From: Lomentospora prolificans
Lineage: Eukaryota > Ascomycota > Sordariomycetes > Microascales > Microascaceae
DNA: 64,000 bases
Assembly (NCBI GenBank): GCA_029532625.1
Contig: JARFXM010000011.1
Location: 62,001-126,000, forward strand
Direction: 5' to 3'
Position 1 is the stretch's first letter. Every line of letters begins with the position of its first letter. Below are positions 11,059-22,052 of the stretch, piece by piece. The notes under the pieces were generated by a model. The model saw only the letters and a list, made by a program, of their open reading frames with translations. It did no database searches and had not been told where the DNA came from. The position numbers and the translations under genes are program-made.

Positions 11059-13599
11059 CTACGAGACTATGTATATCTCTTTGCTAGCCCAGTCCTCGAT
11101 AGTTTCCATCATGATGTTTTGTAAACACCCAAGACAGCCGACGAGCGCGGTGGGGTCCGAGCGAGGAAGAGAGGACGCATCCCCTTTTCTCGACTGATAG
11201 TCTTCCTCAGAATAATCATACTTGTGCTGTGAAAGTAGAACAGCTACTGCCAACCGGGCCGACATGTTGTCCTGAGCACGCACGATGCCGACGCATAGCG
11301 GGGTATCTAGGATCTCTTCCAAGCTGTCCAGGGTAACGAAGTCCATAGATACAGAATCGGAATGGTTGCAGCTTGCGGGATTCCCCTCCTCAGCAATCGT
11401 CACGCTCTTGATTTTAGTCGCAATAAAAGGGAGATGAGACATCAATGTCTGGTACCCACCTGCCTCCGTCGTGAACGGATACCCACGGATTCAACAAAGA
11501 AGACCTGGTAGTCAACCACTCCTGCCGCACCGTAATCAACCGGGAAGTTACCAGACGTAAAACTCAGGTGCATAGATGTCCGTTTGAAGTTAGCTTCCCA
11601 CATCCCGTCGAAATCAACATAACTCACGGCGCGGTACCCGCAGAGCGGGTCTGGCGCCATTCGGCCCCGTCTCAATGTTTGGATCACATCAATGTGTTTC
11701 TCAGATTACCCATCAGGATACAGCATATTATTGGCTTTGATGGTGATTCCTTATAAACGTAGCAGAGATGTGCCCGAGCCTGAGTTTGTCGAAATTGGAA
11801 GGGGACGATCTTCTTAGCTCCCAAAAAAGCGGGCACGCTGCCAGGGGTACGAGCAGACTCACCCCGGGCTGGCCGATATTTCCGACAAGCCGGGTTGATA
11901 CTTGTATCGCTGACATGGGCAGTTGGATCTTGAAGAAGGCGTGAGAAGACAAAAATGGAATTGCCGACAGAGATTCCAAAGACGCCTCCAAGGGCCGTAG
12001 CCGGAAGGTTCAGGGGCCCCGTTTCACGGAGGACGATGCAGCTTGTAACGTTGGACCGCGTTGGGCAGGAGATGACGGACATTTTCGTCCAGTCAACATC
12101 TGCAAGGCTCATCTCTAAAACGGCAGATGAGATGGATGCACCTGCACACTGGAAATATATCCTGGTTGATAAGGCGACGCCTCCGAGCGACAGAATGATA
12201 CTGGCTAATTTGACACGCTCCTCCGACTTGATATAAAGAAATAAGTCTTCCAAGGTCGACTTTGGCTTGGGTTCGCTGTCCACTGCGTCTAGATACACCC
12301 CGAGGATGTGATAAATTCACCATGTGCTGGAGCATGTCTATCGAACTCTCGAGGTCAATTAGGGTACTGACGGCCCCAGAGGTTAATAGCTGATATTAGC
12401 TCCGATCAAATTTTTTTTCTCTCTCAGGATTCATGGGCCATATTCAAAATTGGAAGTGTTGCTGGTCTGCTGTGGGTAGCCGGGAAAAGATGAGTGGATT
12501 GTTGTAATACTTCAGGACCTGCGCAATTGTAGAGAAGACCCTGTGTAGAGGGCTTCTACGTGAAGTGCGAAAGTTCCGGTTTGATAGGAAATCAGAGAGC
12601 ATCCCAATATCTTCTCCGCTTTGATCGAGCATTGGAGTGCGTTGTGATATGGCCGGCTGATGGAATTTCGTACCGTCCTGGCGGGTCACCATCCACCGGA
12701 AATGAGCAATGGCGGACTTGTGCAAGTGGTTCTAGGTGATCTTCGTTAAGGCGTCGGTAGAGCTCAAGCCAGTACATTCAGTAACATGACGCCAATATTC
12801 GATCCCCCCTACTAAAGCGGAATCTTCACAGAGGGCATGGAGGACGTGAGGGGACTAAAGGCCGAGCTACGGAATTGTAGGCGTGCATGCCTTTTGGAGC
12901 ACTGAACAATTTACCTCCGCGACGATATCTGTAGTTTAAAAGGAGCTGGAGATATCGCAACTGCTTCCCATCGCTAGTCAATAAGCGCCTTGCAGTAGAC
13001 CCTAGTATATCGACCCCATGAAGGCTGGTCTCCGGCCTTGGATGTTTGTGCTTTTTGATACAGGTCCACAAAGCCGTGTCCAATGGGCTGCCGGTATATA
13101 GGATCGCCTCGCGGGACTGTCTAAGCCCGAAACAAGATTCCGAGAACAGCAATGTGGAATTCATCGAGTGTTAAGCGGTCATCATGAACGAAAATTATTT
13201 GGACCGGTCTACCATAGTGCCGGTAATGAGATAGTGACAGTGACCAGTAAATGCCTGGTTCCCGGTGTGCTTGGTCATTGATGGATATGCCCACGGTCAG
13301 TAGGCCGACCGCCGCCATTAATGAATCTTCTGAGTTGATAATCTTTGTGTAGTCGGGCATACAACCACTAATTTCGGATACAGCTGCCAGGACGAGATTG
13401 CTAGCATAATAGCTCCGTCTGTCACGCTTTGCGGCGATCCGCCCAGGAGTCGCTCAAGTCCCATCATAGCTTGAGTCGAAGCCCGTATGACACTGTCATA
13501 CAACTTGGCTCCAGGAGCAATTGGCAGTTCTATGTTCTTGAGGGCGAGCTTGAGTTCTTTGTGGCTCAGCAATCGAGGAAGGGGCCATTTGGAGTTCAT
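11059..13599 (-). pseudogene. Decayed member of a conserved Pezizomycotina family of unknown function
   Basis: Successive fragments on the minus strand, in changing frames, together match one large fungal protein family that I recognise but cannot name functionally. N-terminal part from ATG 13599: DGAIMLAISSWQLYP. Then, after a frameshift near 13355-13366, GIYWSLSLSHYRHYGRPVQ. A TAG follows at 13121-13123. The pattern goes on in another frame with a helical segment around LGSTARRLLTSDGKQLRYLQ. The C-terminal part is spread over 12298-11059 with RLVGNIGQPGVSLLVP (about 11900), RTSMHLSFTSGNFPVDYG, QVFFVESV and LDSLEEILDTPLCVGIVRAQ. The frame changes between these blocks are not explained by normal introns, so the copy is read as broken. 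The intact family members are roughly 800-900 aa, often single-copy or few per genome. Confidence 0.6.
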
Positions 13600-13830
13600 T
13601 CGTGGAACTGTGACATATATTGAGGTAATGTTTTCCAGTCATTCAGCATTAGCACAGCCATTTACTAAACACAAGACACCTCACACGTCGCCAACAGGCG
13701 TTGCAGCTGCGCCAAGCTGCGAAAGTTCCTTCACCGACCGAGAGCCAGTTGGCGAGTTTCCTTTCTCGTGGTATCGTAGCGCATTCCTAATCGGGCAATT
13801 GGTGTTCAGCCGCAGTCCAGGCAATCCAGT

Positions 13831-13849
13831 TCATTCATTCATTCATTCG
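13831..13849. repeat. Short (TTCA)n microsatellite
   Basis: Five near-perfect TTCA/ATTC units in the 5' region of the HET gene. Confidence 0.7.
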
Positions 13850-13986
13850 TTCCCTCAATTGTTTTTCTTTCGAATTATTAATTCTAATTTCAACGAGTGC
13901 GACTTGAAAGTCCCAGCCTCGAATTCCCCAACTTTGCGGGGTTAAAAAACAATAATATCAGTCCACGCCACCTCGTTCTGAACACG

Positions 13987-16251
13987 ATGAGTCGCGCATC
14001 GTGGTGGGTAGAAGATCCTAGCATCTTATCGGACGATGACCCGTCGTTTCTCTGCGAGGTCTGCCGACACATTAACTTCAGGTATCTGATCCACGAAAGC
14101 CCAATCGCTCAAATAGTTGAGGACATACCCCTGGGTCCTTACTCCACCCTCCTCCAAAGACAGCATTGCGCATTCTGCCGATTGACAAAGTGTGCAATTG
14201 ACAATATTTTCGGCGTCGGAGTAGTGCCGTTAGAGCACAATGGCAAAACGGTGACAATCGCCTTTTCAACCATGCTTGGCTCGGCCATGCTCGATGGTTC
14301 GAGCCCCAAAGTGCTCAGCATTAAGATACGCCCAAGCGGCATCATCGACGATAGGGTCAAGAATCCGGAAATCCAAGTGGTGCCCGACGGTTCGTGGTTG
14401 CAAGGTACTGGTGCAGGGCGCCCCATGCAACCCTCGGAGGTTAGCTCGCAATTGATATTCAGTTGGGGCGTTTTCTGCCGCCTTGGTGTCTTTGGGCATA
14501 GCAATGGGCCTTCGTCAACGAAAAGCCCGCATCCGCTTCCAAGTAGCTTCCGCGTCATCGACACAAAGGATAACTGTATCCTCCCAGTCAAGTCTGAAAT
14601 CAATTACTTGGCACTTAGCTATGTCTGGGGTGTGGAAAAACCCGGACTTAGGTTGATGGGGGAGAATTACACCGACCTCTGCGCCGAAGGCTCACTACTA
14701 CGATTTTCGGACGGAATTCCTCAGACCATCCGGGATGCAATGGAGCTGGTACAGAAGATGAACGAGAGATATCTGTGGGTAGATGTGCTCTGCATCATCC
14801 AGGACGATGAAAACGACAAAATGGAGCAGGTGGCGGCTATGGATCGCATTTATGGCACGGCCACTCTTACTATCGCTGCAGCGTTTGGGGAAGGCCCAGA
14901 GGCTGGTCTGCCGGGAATCCGACCAGGCTCACGCAACTGGATTCAGAAGACCGAAAATATACAAGGACTCTCGCTAGTCAACCGGCCCAAAAGCTTTGAT
15001 TCCATCGAAAGGTCAAGATGGAACACCAGAGCGTGGACATACCAGGAAAGAGTCCTCTCGAGCAGAATTGTCTTTTTCGGTGAGCAGCAGACGTTTTACT
15101 GGTGCAGCCATCTCGAAGGTTACTTCTCGGAGGACCAAGACAGTAAGCCTATTCCGCGCCAGCCGCGATCATTTAGACACAATATCGGCGGGCCTCTTCC
15201 GCTGAAATGGAGCATCAATATCGTCACCTACAAGGATGCCCTGGAGGCCTTTACCAAACGGGACATTACTATGGCGGGCGACATATTGAACGCGTTTGAA
15301 GGGGTGGCCCAACTGCTGTATCCACTTTTCCGGGGCGGCTTCATCTACGGTCTTCCAGAGACTGAGCTAGACTACTGCCTCTCGTGGGAGGCGGTCGATG
15401 ACTTGGATCGCCGTCGAGATGCTGGTGGTGAACCTTTGTTTCCAAGTTGGTCTTGGGCCGGCTGGGTCGGAGCCATCAACCTGAATTGGAAGGAACGATT
15501 ATCTTGCATCAAATGGGTAAACAAAGAAGATGGGCGGGAATACAGTACTGCCGATTACCGTGCTCCGTCTACCGCTTTCGCGGACGAAACAAGAACGTAT
15601 CAGTGGCTGCAGGAATGGAAGGAAACGAGAAATAATAGCACGTTTCATTATTTTAGCCACCCCGATGAACCCGATACCTGGTTTCTGCATCCGACTGCAC
15701 CCGAAGCGGAGCGCCGAAGAGATTTACGACCGGCCTATCATCCGACAACAGGACTGTTAGAATTCCGAGCGCCAGTTGCCCGTCTCTCCTTCAAAGACTG
15801 GAGGGTACCTGATGGCTTGGATAGCCGCGAAGGATTACCGCGGGCCTTGGTGATCTATAATGATGACGGGGAAGTCGTGGGTTCGATGAGCATTCCGGTG
15901 AGTCTCTTGTGCGACATCAGGGAGAACAACCAGTATAGCGCCATCCTGATCGCCCAAACGACACTAAATCCGGAACTCAAAGAGATGAGAGCGAGGAGAA
16001 AAACGAACCAGGAGAGGCCGGTTGAGGATGGGATTTGCAAGGCGGGCCCGGACGAGCCAGCCCTGAGCGAGGTACAGGCTTCAGCAGCACCTAATGGGCA
16101 TCAAGGTGGCACGCACGAGGCCCTCGATCAAGCCGAACTTCTAGTTGTTGAATGGCGCGACAATATCGCGTATCGTATTGGTTTCGGGTATATGCATGTA
16201 GATGATTGGGGAACGATGGAACCGATAACACAGACGGTGCTCCTGGGATAA
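13987..16251 (+). CDS. Heterokaryon incompatibility (HET) domain protein
   Basis: Intact single-exon gene of 754 aa. The start at 13987 is preferred; 30 upstream in-frame codons look like leader. HET-domain proteins act in allorecognition and regulated cell death after hyphal fusion. The three HET blocks are present: YLALSYVWG (from residue 207), RYLWVDVLCIIQDD (about 261-274) and RWNTRAWTYQER (from 344), followed by QQTFYWCSHLEGYFSED. The N-terminal ~190 residues contain a Cys/His-rich CEVCRHINF...CAFCRLTKCAI segment common in this subgroup. A low-complexity, polar stretch precedes the C-terminal VVEWRDNIAYRIGFGYMHV. No NACHT or other second effector domain is fused. It is flanked on both sides by decayed genes yet has an unbroken frame, so it is probably functional. 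Confidence 0.93.
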   Translation: MSRASWWVEDPSILSDDDPSFLCEVCRHINFRYLIHESPIAQIVEDIPLGPYSTLLQRQHCAFCRLTKCAIDNIFGVGVVPLEHNGKTVTIAFSTMLGSAMLDGSSPKVLSIKIRPSGIIDDRVKNPEIQVVPDGSWLQGTGAGRPMQPSEVSSQLIFSWGVFCRLGVFGHSNGPSSTKSPHPLPSSFRVIDTKDNCILPVKSEINYLALSYVWGVEKPGLRLMGENYTDLCAEGSLLRFSDGIPQTIRDAMELVQKMNERYLWVDVLCIIQDDENDKMEQVAAMDRIYGTATLTIAAAFGEGPEAGLPGIRPGSRNWIQKTENIQGLSLVNRPKSFDSIERSRWNTRAWTYQERVLSSRIVFFGEQQTFYWCSHLEGYFSEDQDSKPIPRQPRSFRHNIGGPLPLKWSINIVTYKDALEAFTKRDITMAGDILNAFEGVAQLLYPLFRGGFIYGLPETELDYCLSWEAVDDLDRRRDAGGEPLFPSWSWAGWVGAINLNWKERLSCIKWVNKEDGREYSTADYRAPSTAFADETRTYQWLQEWKETRNNSTFHYFSHPDEPDTWFLHPTAPEAERRRDLRPAYHPTTGLLEFRAPVARLSFKDWRVPDGLDSREGLPRALVIYNDDGEVVGSMSIPVSLLCDIRENNQYSAILIAQTTLNPELKEMRARRKTNQERPVEDGICKAGPDEPALSEVQASAAPNGHQGGTHEALDQAELLVVEWRDNIAYRIGFGYMHVDDWGTMEPITQTVLLG

Positions 16252-17356
16252 CGTGGCCAAATTTCGGGAATGGTCTCGACTACAGTCTCCATCTTCGCCC
16301 TCAGCACATTATCATACTGGGCTAGGAATGAAAAGAGATAACAATACTTAGTTGTGAATGGGAGTTAGAGCCGCCGAATTACCATAATCCATCCGCTGAC
16401 AATCAAATTGTCCAATAATATCCCCGAACCGATTCAACCGACCAGCACGAATTAGCGATTTATTCCTTAATTGTAACTGTGCATGAGTTGCATCGTGGAG
16501 TGTTCCAAGAGGGACAGTCAGGGTTTGCGTCCCAGAACTGCGGTCCATAATCACAAGAACACTATAAGAAGGATATCAATAGAACCCCAGGTATCATTGA
16601 TCAAGCAGTTCCCACCATTTCGTCATCGCTCGGGACGAGGGTCACAGATATACAAGATTTGACAAGGCCTCGAGCGTAAAACCGTACTATACCTTCCAAT
16701 GTTCTGTAGACTGGAAAGGTACTGGTAGTTCATAACCGAGTCCTCAAAGAGTTGCTTTAGTGTTGAGGGACCTGTCAGTTGTATATAATTCATCTGTTGA
16801 TAAACATGTGCACATCTTTACCAATCCCGGAACACGCCCTCCACGGATCCATATCGGCCTCCTTGCTGCATAAGGCCGAGGTGCGAGATGTTCTCCCCGC
16901 TCAGCGAGTTCACGACCAATGCTACTGAGGTCAGATGGTGGCAGTGTAAGCACAGCCCGATGCATTCTCCAGAATGGGCCAGCAAATAGAGTGATAACTC
17001 AACCACACTTTCTCGTGGGGCGACGTACACTTTCAGTTTTGATACCTGCAGAAGTAGGTGACGCAACCGCCACTCTTTCAAAGCCTGATTTTCCTCTTGC
17101 TTTGCGAACATGGGGTTGTTTTGGAGCCGATAAGCAGGTTCTTATACCGTCTTTGCTTGATAAGATTGACCACTGAATAGATTTTCTACTTACCCGACGA
17201 AACGACTGAAGACGAACGGATCCTCGATTACACCTCAGGTGCTTTTCAAATTGTACTGCTCTTGGACAGTCTCTCACTCTGCGGGGGTGACACTTCTATC
17301 TGCAAGACCTGCAGCAAGCCTTGCGCTTATAACGCCGGAGGGTTGCATCCAAATTG

Positions 17357-17392
<36 letters not shown>

Positions 17393-18283
17393 CCCAAAAG
17401 TCAATAGTACAATAGAGATAATAACCATAATCATGATCAATAACCAAAAGCTAGCATCTATTATAGGTGAAGGTTAATTTATTACCTTGATTAATCATTC
17501 TACCTACCTCTCCCCCGCCTCTCCCTAGAGAATCTCGCTTATACTAGAGTAGAGCTTCTCGTCTCACTGTTCCCACAGCTTGTCCTTAGAGAACACAATC
17601 TTCCCCAGCCTATTCAATAGTAGGACAAGTGGATAGCCTAGAAGGTATCATTATATAAAAGGATTCTATAAACCATCTTCCAATGTGTCCTAGTCGACTA
17701 CACAAGGCTACCATTAAAGCATATCGAAGGCATATCAATGTTTAGCCAACTAGTCCCTCGAACCCAGCCATCCCACCAAGTTTATCTTCAATCTCTGCTC
17801 GCTCGGGAGAATTTAGGCCCGCCTTTCACCTCTAGACTTATAAACTCATTCTCAGGCAAAAGCTAAAGCCATCCTATCGAATGCCACATTCCCCTTTGGC
17901 AAGTCAGCCAGCCTCCCACCGTGGACTGTGTGACTCCTTCGCATCCAAACGCCTTTCGCTTCGTTTTGCATCTCGTGCAAGGTCAGGCCAGACTTCGGTC
18001 CTGCCGACCGTCGGCCCCGCCAAGGTTGGCCATGTCTACCATCCACTTAAGCAAGTGTTCATTTTTCCCTTGTCTCCCTTCTCTCTTCTCTCTACTCTCT
18101 CTCCCTTTCCCCTTCTGCCTATTTTTCTCATTCTCCCCCCTTCCCTTCACGCTGACTTATAGTCAGCCTTATCTGCGACCTCCAGAGAGGCTCTAATCTT
18201 CGTAGTGCCAGGTGATTATTTGCCGTAGCCGACACGCTCTAAGGTATAGACCCCTAGCCTCAGGCCTACAGCCGATTTCATAG
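16252..18283. other. Gene-poor, AT-richer region with a C33 tract
   Basis: Two kilobases without a supported gene. From about 17400 to 17720 the DNA becomes AT-richer and dense in TA and CTA, the look of RIP-degraded sequence. A pyrimidine-rich stretch lies at about 18060-18150. Short open frames here have no protein character. Confidence 0.5.
17358..17390. repeat. Poly-C mononucleotide tract (33 C)
   Basis: Uninterrupted C33 flanked by AAATTGA and AACCCAAAAG. Long G/C runs are rare in fungal DNA; this marks the edge between GC-normal and AT-richer DNA. Confidence 0.9.
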
Positions 18284-18738
18284 GTGAAAATTCTTTTCCG
18301 TTGTTTCCACCCGGTCAGAAACGTTCACGCCGGCACGAGGGCTTTCATGGCAATTGGAGTGCTTCTGGACGAGCAGCATTCCTTCATGCACGACCTTAAG
18401 TTATTCTTCTGCGTCCTGTTTTGGATATGCATTCACTGCAACGGGCTAGACGAGAGCAGAGTCGTTCCACGGTTTGAGAAGTGGAATTATGTCAAGACGG
18501 AAGAGCTGGCAGGGCTGTAAAAAGGCCAAGTATCCCATGAAGGGGACTTCATCAGGACTGGTGAGGAGAATTTCACTTCCTATTACCAAGTATTGATACC
18601 TTAGGTCAACAGATTATGGAAAGCCGTGTTTCCGAATGGTAGGAGGTAAGAGAAGGAGGATAGAGGATTATATTCCTAGATAAGGAACATCCTTTAGGAA
18701 GCATGAAAGGATTCAAAGGTGTTAGCGGAGTAATAGCG
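18284..18738 (+). pseudogene. C-terminal relict of a FunK1-type fungal protein kinase
   Basis: The frame from 18284 encodes a segment I recognise from fungal FunK1-like kinases: GTRAFMAIGVLLDEQHSFMH, then LFFCVLFWICIHCNG, then VVPRFEKWNYVKTEELAGL. After the TAA at 18518-18520 the same frame continues to match the family (KGQVSHEGDFIRTGEENF, VNRLWKAVFPNGRR, IRNIL, KDSKVLAE) but is cut by several in-frame TAA/TAG/TGA codons, for example TAG at 18602-18604 where the family has a Trp. Most stops are one or two C-to-T/G-to-A steps from sense codons (TGG, CAG, CGA), the pattern expected of RIP. The catalytic loop and N-lobe were not found upstream, so only the C-terminal third remains. FunK1 kinases are a fungal expansion that often sits in variable regions. 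Confidence 0.7.
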
Positions 18739-19800
18739 TGACTGGTCGTGAAATCGGAGGGGCATCACTATATATAGATTAGTAGACTAAGTTCTAGTAC
18801 AGCAGCATACATCGATTCTTAGAGGTAGCTAATCTTTTCCTATAATACTATTTACATCACCCCATCTTCTAATAAATAGTAGTAGCAGTTAGTTAATAAT
18901 CTGTAAACCTCAGCTCGGATTTGTTTGTGTGTTATTCTTTGGAATCGTGGGTAGTACTCGATGGCATCGTTGACTATCTCTTTTATTGGGTCATCGGCGC
19001 TAACCCTGTGATAAAATCGGCCTGTTCGATTAAAGAAACAATACACTGACGGTTCTTGCGGCCCTGTCAACTCTCATGTGGATGATCTCGACAGGGATGT
19101 TGCCCTTTCAGGGGGTTCCGGGCTCATCACGGATTCCCTTTGAGGGACGGTATTCGATGGTTTTGACTTCAGCTGAGTGCTTTGTGATGGGCGGCTCCCT
19201 GAGGATCGACTCGATGCTCTTCGTCCGTCACAGATATTTGCATATCGGCCTGCTGGGAAAGTGCACGGCTCTGCAACTGTCCTTGGTTGTTGCTTTGTTG
19301 TCGACTTGGAACAGTTCCAAGACAGATTACCTCGTCGTCAGAGCCTGGCAGCCCGTCGGCCCGAGCAAAGCATCGCAGAAGCCATACGCAGCCCTGCACG
19401 GAAGCCGTCGGAGATCCGATGAGTCGCGAAGCTCGCAATGACATGTTTACATAAATTGCCATGTCAGAGCTTGCAGGTCGGATCAACCTGACTTTGGGCA
19501 ACTGCCCGTTATCAATCAAAGTGCAAACGTGCTATGTTACTCTATAAGCCACCAATCATGCGAGTTTACCCTTCCGGCCGTGACGATGCCCAAAAGCATA
19601 AAGGGAGGGCCGCCAAACTGTGTTGATGCCTAGCTCCATGGGCTCCAGGCAGCCACACGTTTGCTATAAGATTTCTATCCTTCCAACAAAGGAGTACGCA
19701 AATGACTCCCCAAATTACATCTACGTCGTTCCTGCCGTCCCTTTGCTATCACCCGCAATTTGTCCTTTTGATCTACGCAATTCATCCTCTTGATCTAGCT
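18739..19800. other. Gene-poor region with an unassigned coding-like fragment
   Basis: A 72-codon frame on the minus strand (19070-18852) has protein-like composition, with a helical segment IKEIVNDAIEYYPRFQRITH, but no upstream part in frame and no recognised family. It may be a relict. The rest shows nothing recognisable. Confidence 0.4.
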
Positions 19801-20202
19801 ATGGCCGACGACCCTACCGGGTGGAGCCACTCGGTCGGGGAGGCGAAGGAATTTGAGGAGCGCATTGCTGCTGCCTCGAATCGCTCATCAGGATACAGCA
19901 GCGTCGAAAAAGAGCCTACTATTGGCGTGGCGGGAAACACGACTGATTTGAGAACGGTGCTCTCATCGGGCGAGAGAGCTAGGAACCGGAGGGAAGAGGG
20001 AAGACGGGAGCGAGAGGAGAGGGAGCGAGCGGAAAAAGAGGCAACTACTGGCGCGGCTGGAAACGCGCCTGAGTTCAGTACCCTAGTTATTTCATCGGGC
20101 GAGAACGCTCGAAGCAAGAGGCAGGCAGGGAGAAGGGAGCGGCAGGAGAGAGAGCGCGAGGAGAGGGAGCGGCAGGAGAGAGAGTGTGCCGAGAAGGCCT
20201 AA
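19801..20202 (+). CDS. Hypothetical Arg/Glu-rich coiled-coil protein with an internal duplication
   Basis: Short single-exon frame, 133 aa from the ATG at 19801; an in-frame ATG at 19702 would add 33 residues. After about 35 polar residues it contains two copies of a unit of roughly 44 residues. Each copy has a TxGxAGN turn, then (L/S)SSGExARxxR, then a charged run of alternating Glu and Arg that ends in a long RERQEREREERERQ helix. The composition predicts a soluble coiled coil. No family is recognised. The frame is small and low-complexity, so it could be non-genic. The two-unit repeat at DNA level argues for a local tandem duplication. Confidence 0.35.
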   Translation: MADDPTGWSHSVGEAKEFEERIAAASNRSSGYSSVEKEPTIGVAGNTTDLRTVLSSGERARNRREEGRREREERERAEKEATTGAAGNAPEFSTLVISSGENARSKRQAGRRERQEREREERERQERECAEKA

Positions 20203-20394
20203 GGTTGTGTGGAGATCCAGAGAAATACAGTCGGTGAGATCTTCGGTATATAGAATGTTAGGCAACCAGCCGCAACAGTTGAGTAGGTGAATTGCCAAAG
20301 GCGATCGGGTATCGACGGAACAAAGGAGACTATACAGCTCCCTGTTCCGAGCCTCTGAACATGAATAATCCGAGCCAGCCAAGCCTCCTCGGTA

Positions 20395-22052
20395 TTACGA
20401 TTTCGATTCTCGAGTGGTGGATTCCTTCGTAAATAAGCGCTGAAGATTTGCCTTGTACTGGTGGTACTCGTCCACCTTGTCTTGGACGGCCTTGGGAGCA
20501 TCTTCACACCAAAACTTGGATAGCAACTCTTCCTCCCTGAACGATAGCCGCAGAGAGGTGAATTGAGGGCAGATGTGATGGATGAAAAGAGGATACATAG
20601 CATTGACGGACATGATGCTATGCCAGAACCACACGCCGCCCGAGTCCCAAGTCTCTCGCATGATGTTCGCCAGTGAGAGCCCATGGTCGGCAACAAATTC
20701 ACCCTCCTCATCCTCGAGCACATCCATAAACTCTTCCCGGACCTGATCAAACTCGTCAAGGCGCTCCCCCAGAAGGCCATCAATGGCGCACCCCGTTAAC
20801 CAGTACGGCGCCTCCAGCCTTTCCACCGGCATCGCGTTCACCCACTCCAGGTCCATTAAACAGGTCACGTTCCAATCATTATCCACAAAGATGTTGCTAG
20901 CGTGGAGATCATCCAGCTGGAGGAAGTAGGGCCCATTCCGCTGGTCCCGCCGGATATAACGGTGCGCCAGGGCGCGGAGTAGTACCTTGGCGGCCATCTC
21001 GCCGCGGCAGTCCTTCTCGTCTTCAACTGCGTTCGGGTGGGTGAGGAGGCGCTGGTCGTGGAAATCGAAGAGATCTGCGATGAATGGTTCTATGGATAGG
21101 TATGTGTTGTTCCTCGCTACTGTCCTTGGTGTACCATCGTTTTCGAGTATCATCATAGAACAGGTAAGGGGCCGGTTCGTTAGCGAGACCGTACCGTCAT
21201 CGTGGAACCGGAACGAACCAATCCGCGGCTGGGGGACACGGGCGAGAGAGAGCATTATTCGAGCTATACCCTGGGACAGTCTTTTTCTGCGTGTAGGGTC
21301 CTTTCGGTATTTCTCGAATGTATCTGAGAGCATCCGGCCGGTGTCGGGACCAATGTATTCAAGCAGCATGTATGCCGTGGATAGGCGGCTAGTGGTAGGG
21401 TGGGAAACATAGTGTGAGAGGGTCGGATATCCTATTAGTCGGTGGAATGCGCGTCGGATGTAACGCAAAAGGCGAACATAGAGTGGGCGGTATGCCTCAT
21501 GTGTGAACTACGCCTTAGGCGTTAGTAGCAGATGATGCAAGAAGGTCTATCAACTCATACGTGACGGTGGTTGCAAAAGCCAAAGCCGTATAAATGTGGA
21601 ATACGAATATCTGGACATCGCTCCTGTATCCACGCATACGTCCCCACCTCACAACTTGTCTTCTCATCGACGCTCCCTGGGTTTGCAGCTTCGGCGAGCT
21701 TATAGGGCATGGCACACCGCAACATAACCTTCCGGCATGAGCCAGGCGACTGTGATTTCACCTCGATGGGAATACATATGTTGAAGCTCCCTCGAATCCA
21801 CTGATGCGAATCAGCGACGATGCAGGTATCTCGATCGTCTAGGCCCAAGTGGTGTTTGACGAGAGCCCCTATCACGCATCGCTCTCCCCAGAGCTGCTGG
21901 TATTGTGCCTTGGCCGCTCGAGCATGTTCCACCTCGTGGATGATATTGCTATCTGTGTCGAGTGCGGATTGATATGTGATTGGAGGACGCCCTAACAGGT
22001 CGATCATGGGCTCCGTAGACTCCGTGGCCGCGATCGGTCGCGTAGTGGCCAT
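20395..22052 (-). CDS. Aminoglycoside-phosphotransferase-like (APH) kinase-fold protein
   Basis: Two exons, 22052-21561 and 21507-20395, with a clear intron (GTATGA donor, CTACTAAC branch, GCGTAG acceptor) give 534 aa. The protein belongs to the large fungal APH/choline-kinase-like family. Visible are the Brenner-type catalytic loop DDLHASNIFVD and the following metal-binding segment LMDLEWVNAMPVERLEAPYW. In most APH enzymes the loop begins HxD; here the His position is Leu (QLDDLH), as in a subset of fungal homologues. The N-terminal ~160 residues form the expected N-lobe, including a GSFNICIPIEV strand-loop. Substrate is unknown; these proteins are rarely antibiotic kinases in fungi. The gene is intact in a stretch otherwise rich in relicts. 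Confidence 0.85.
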
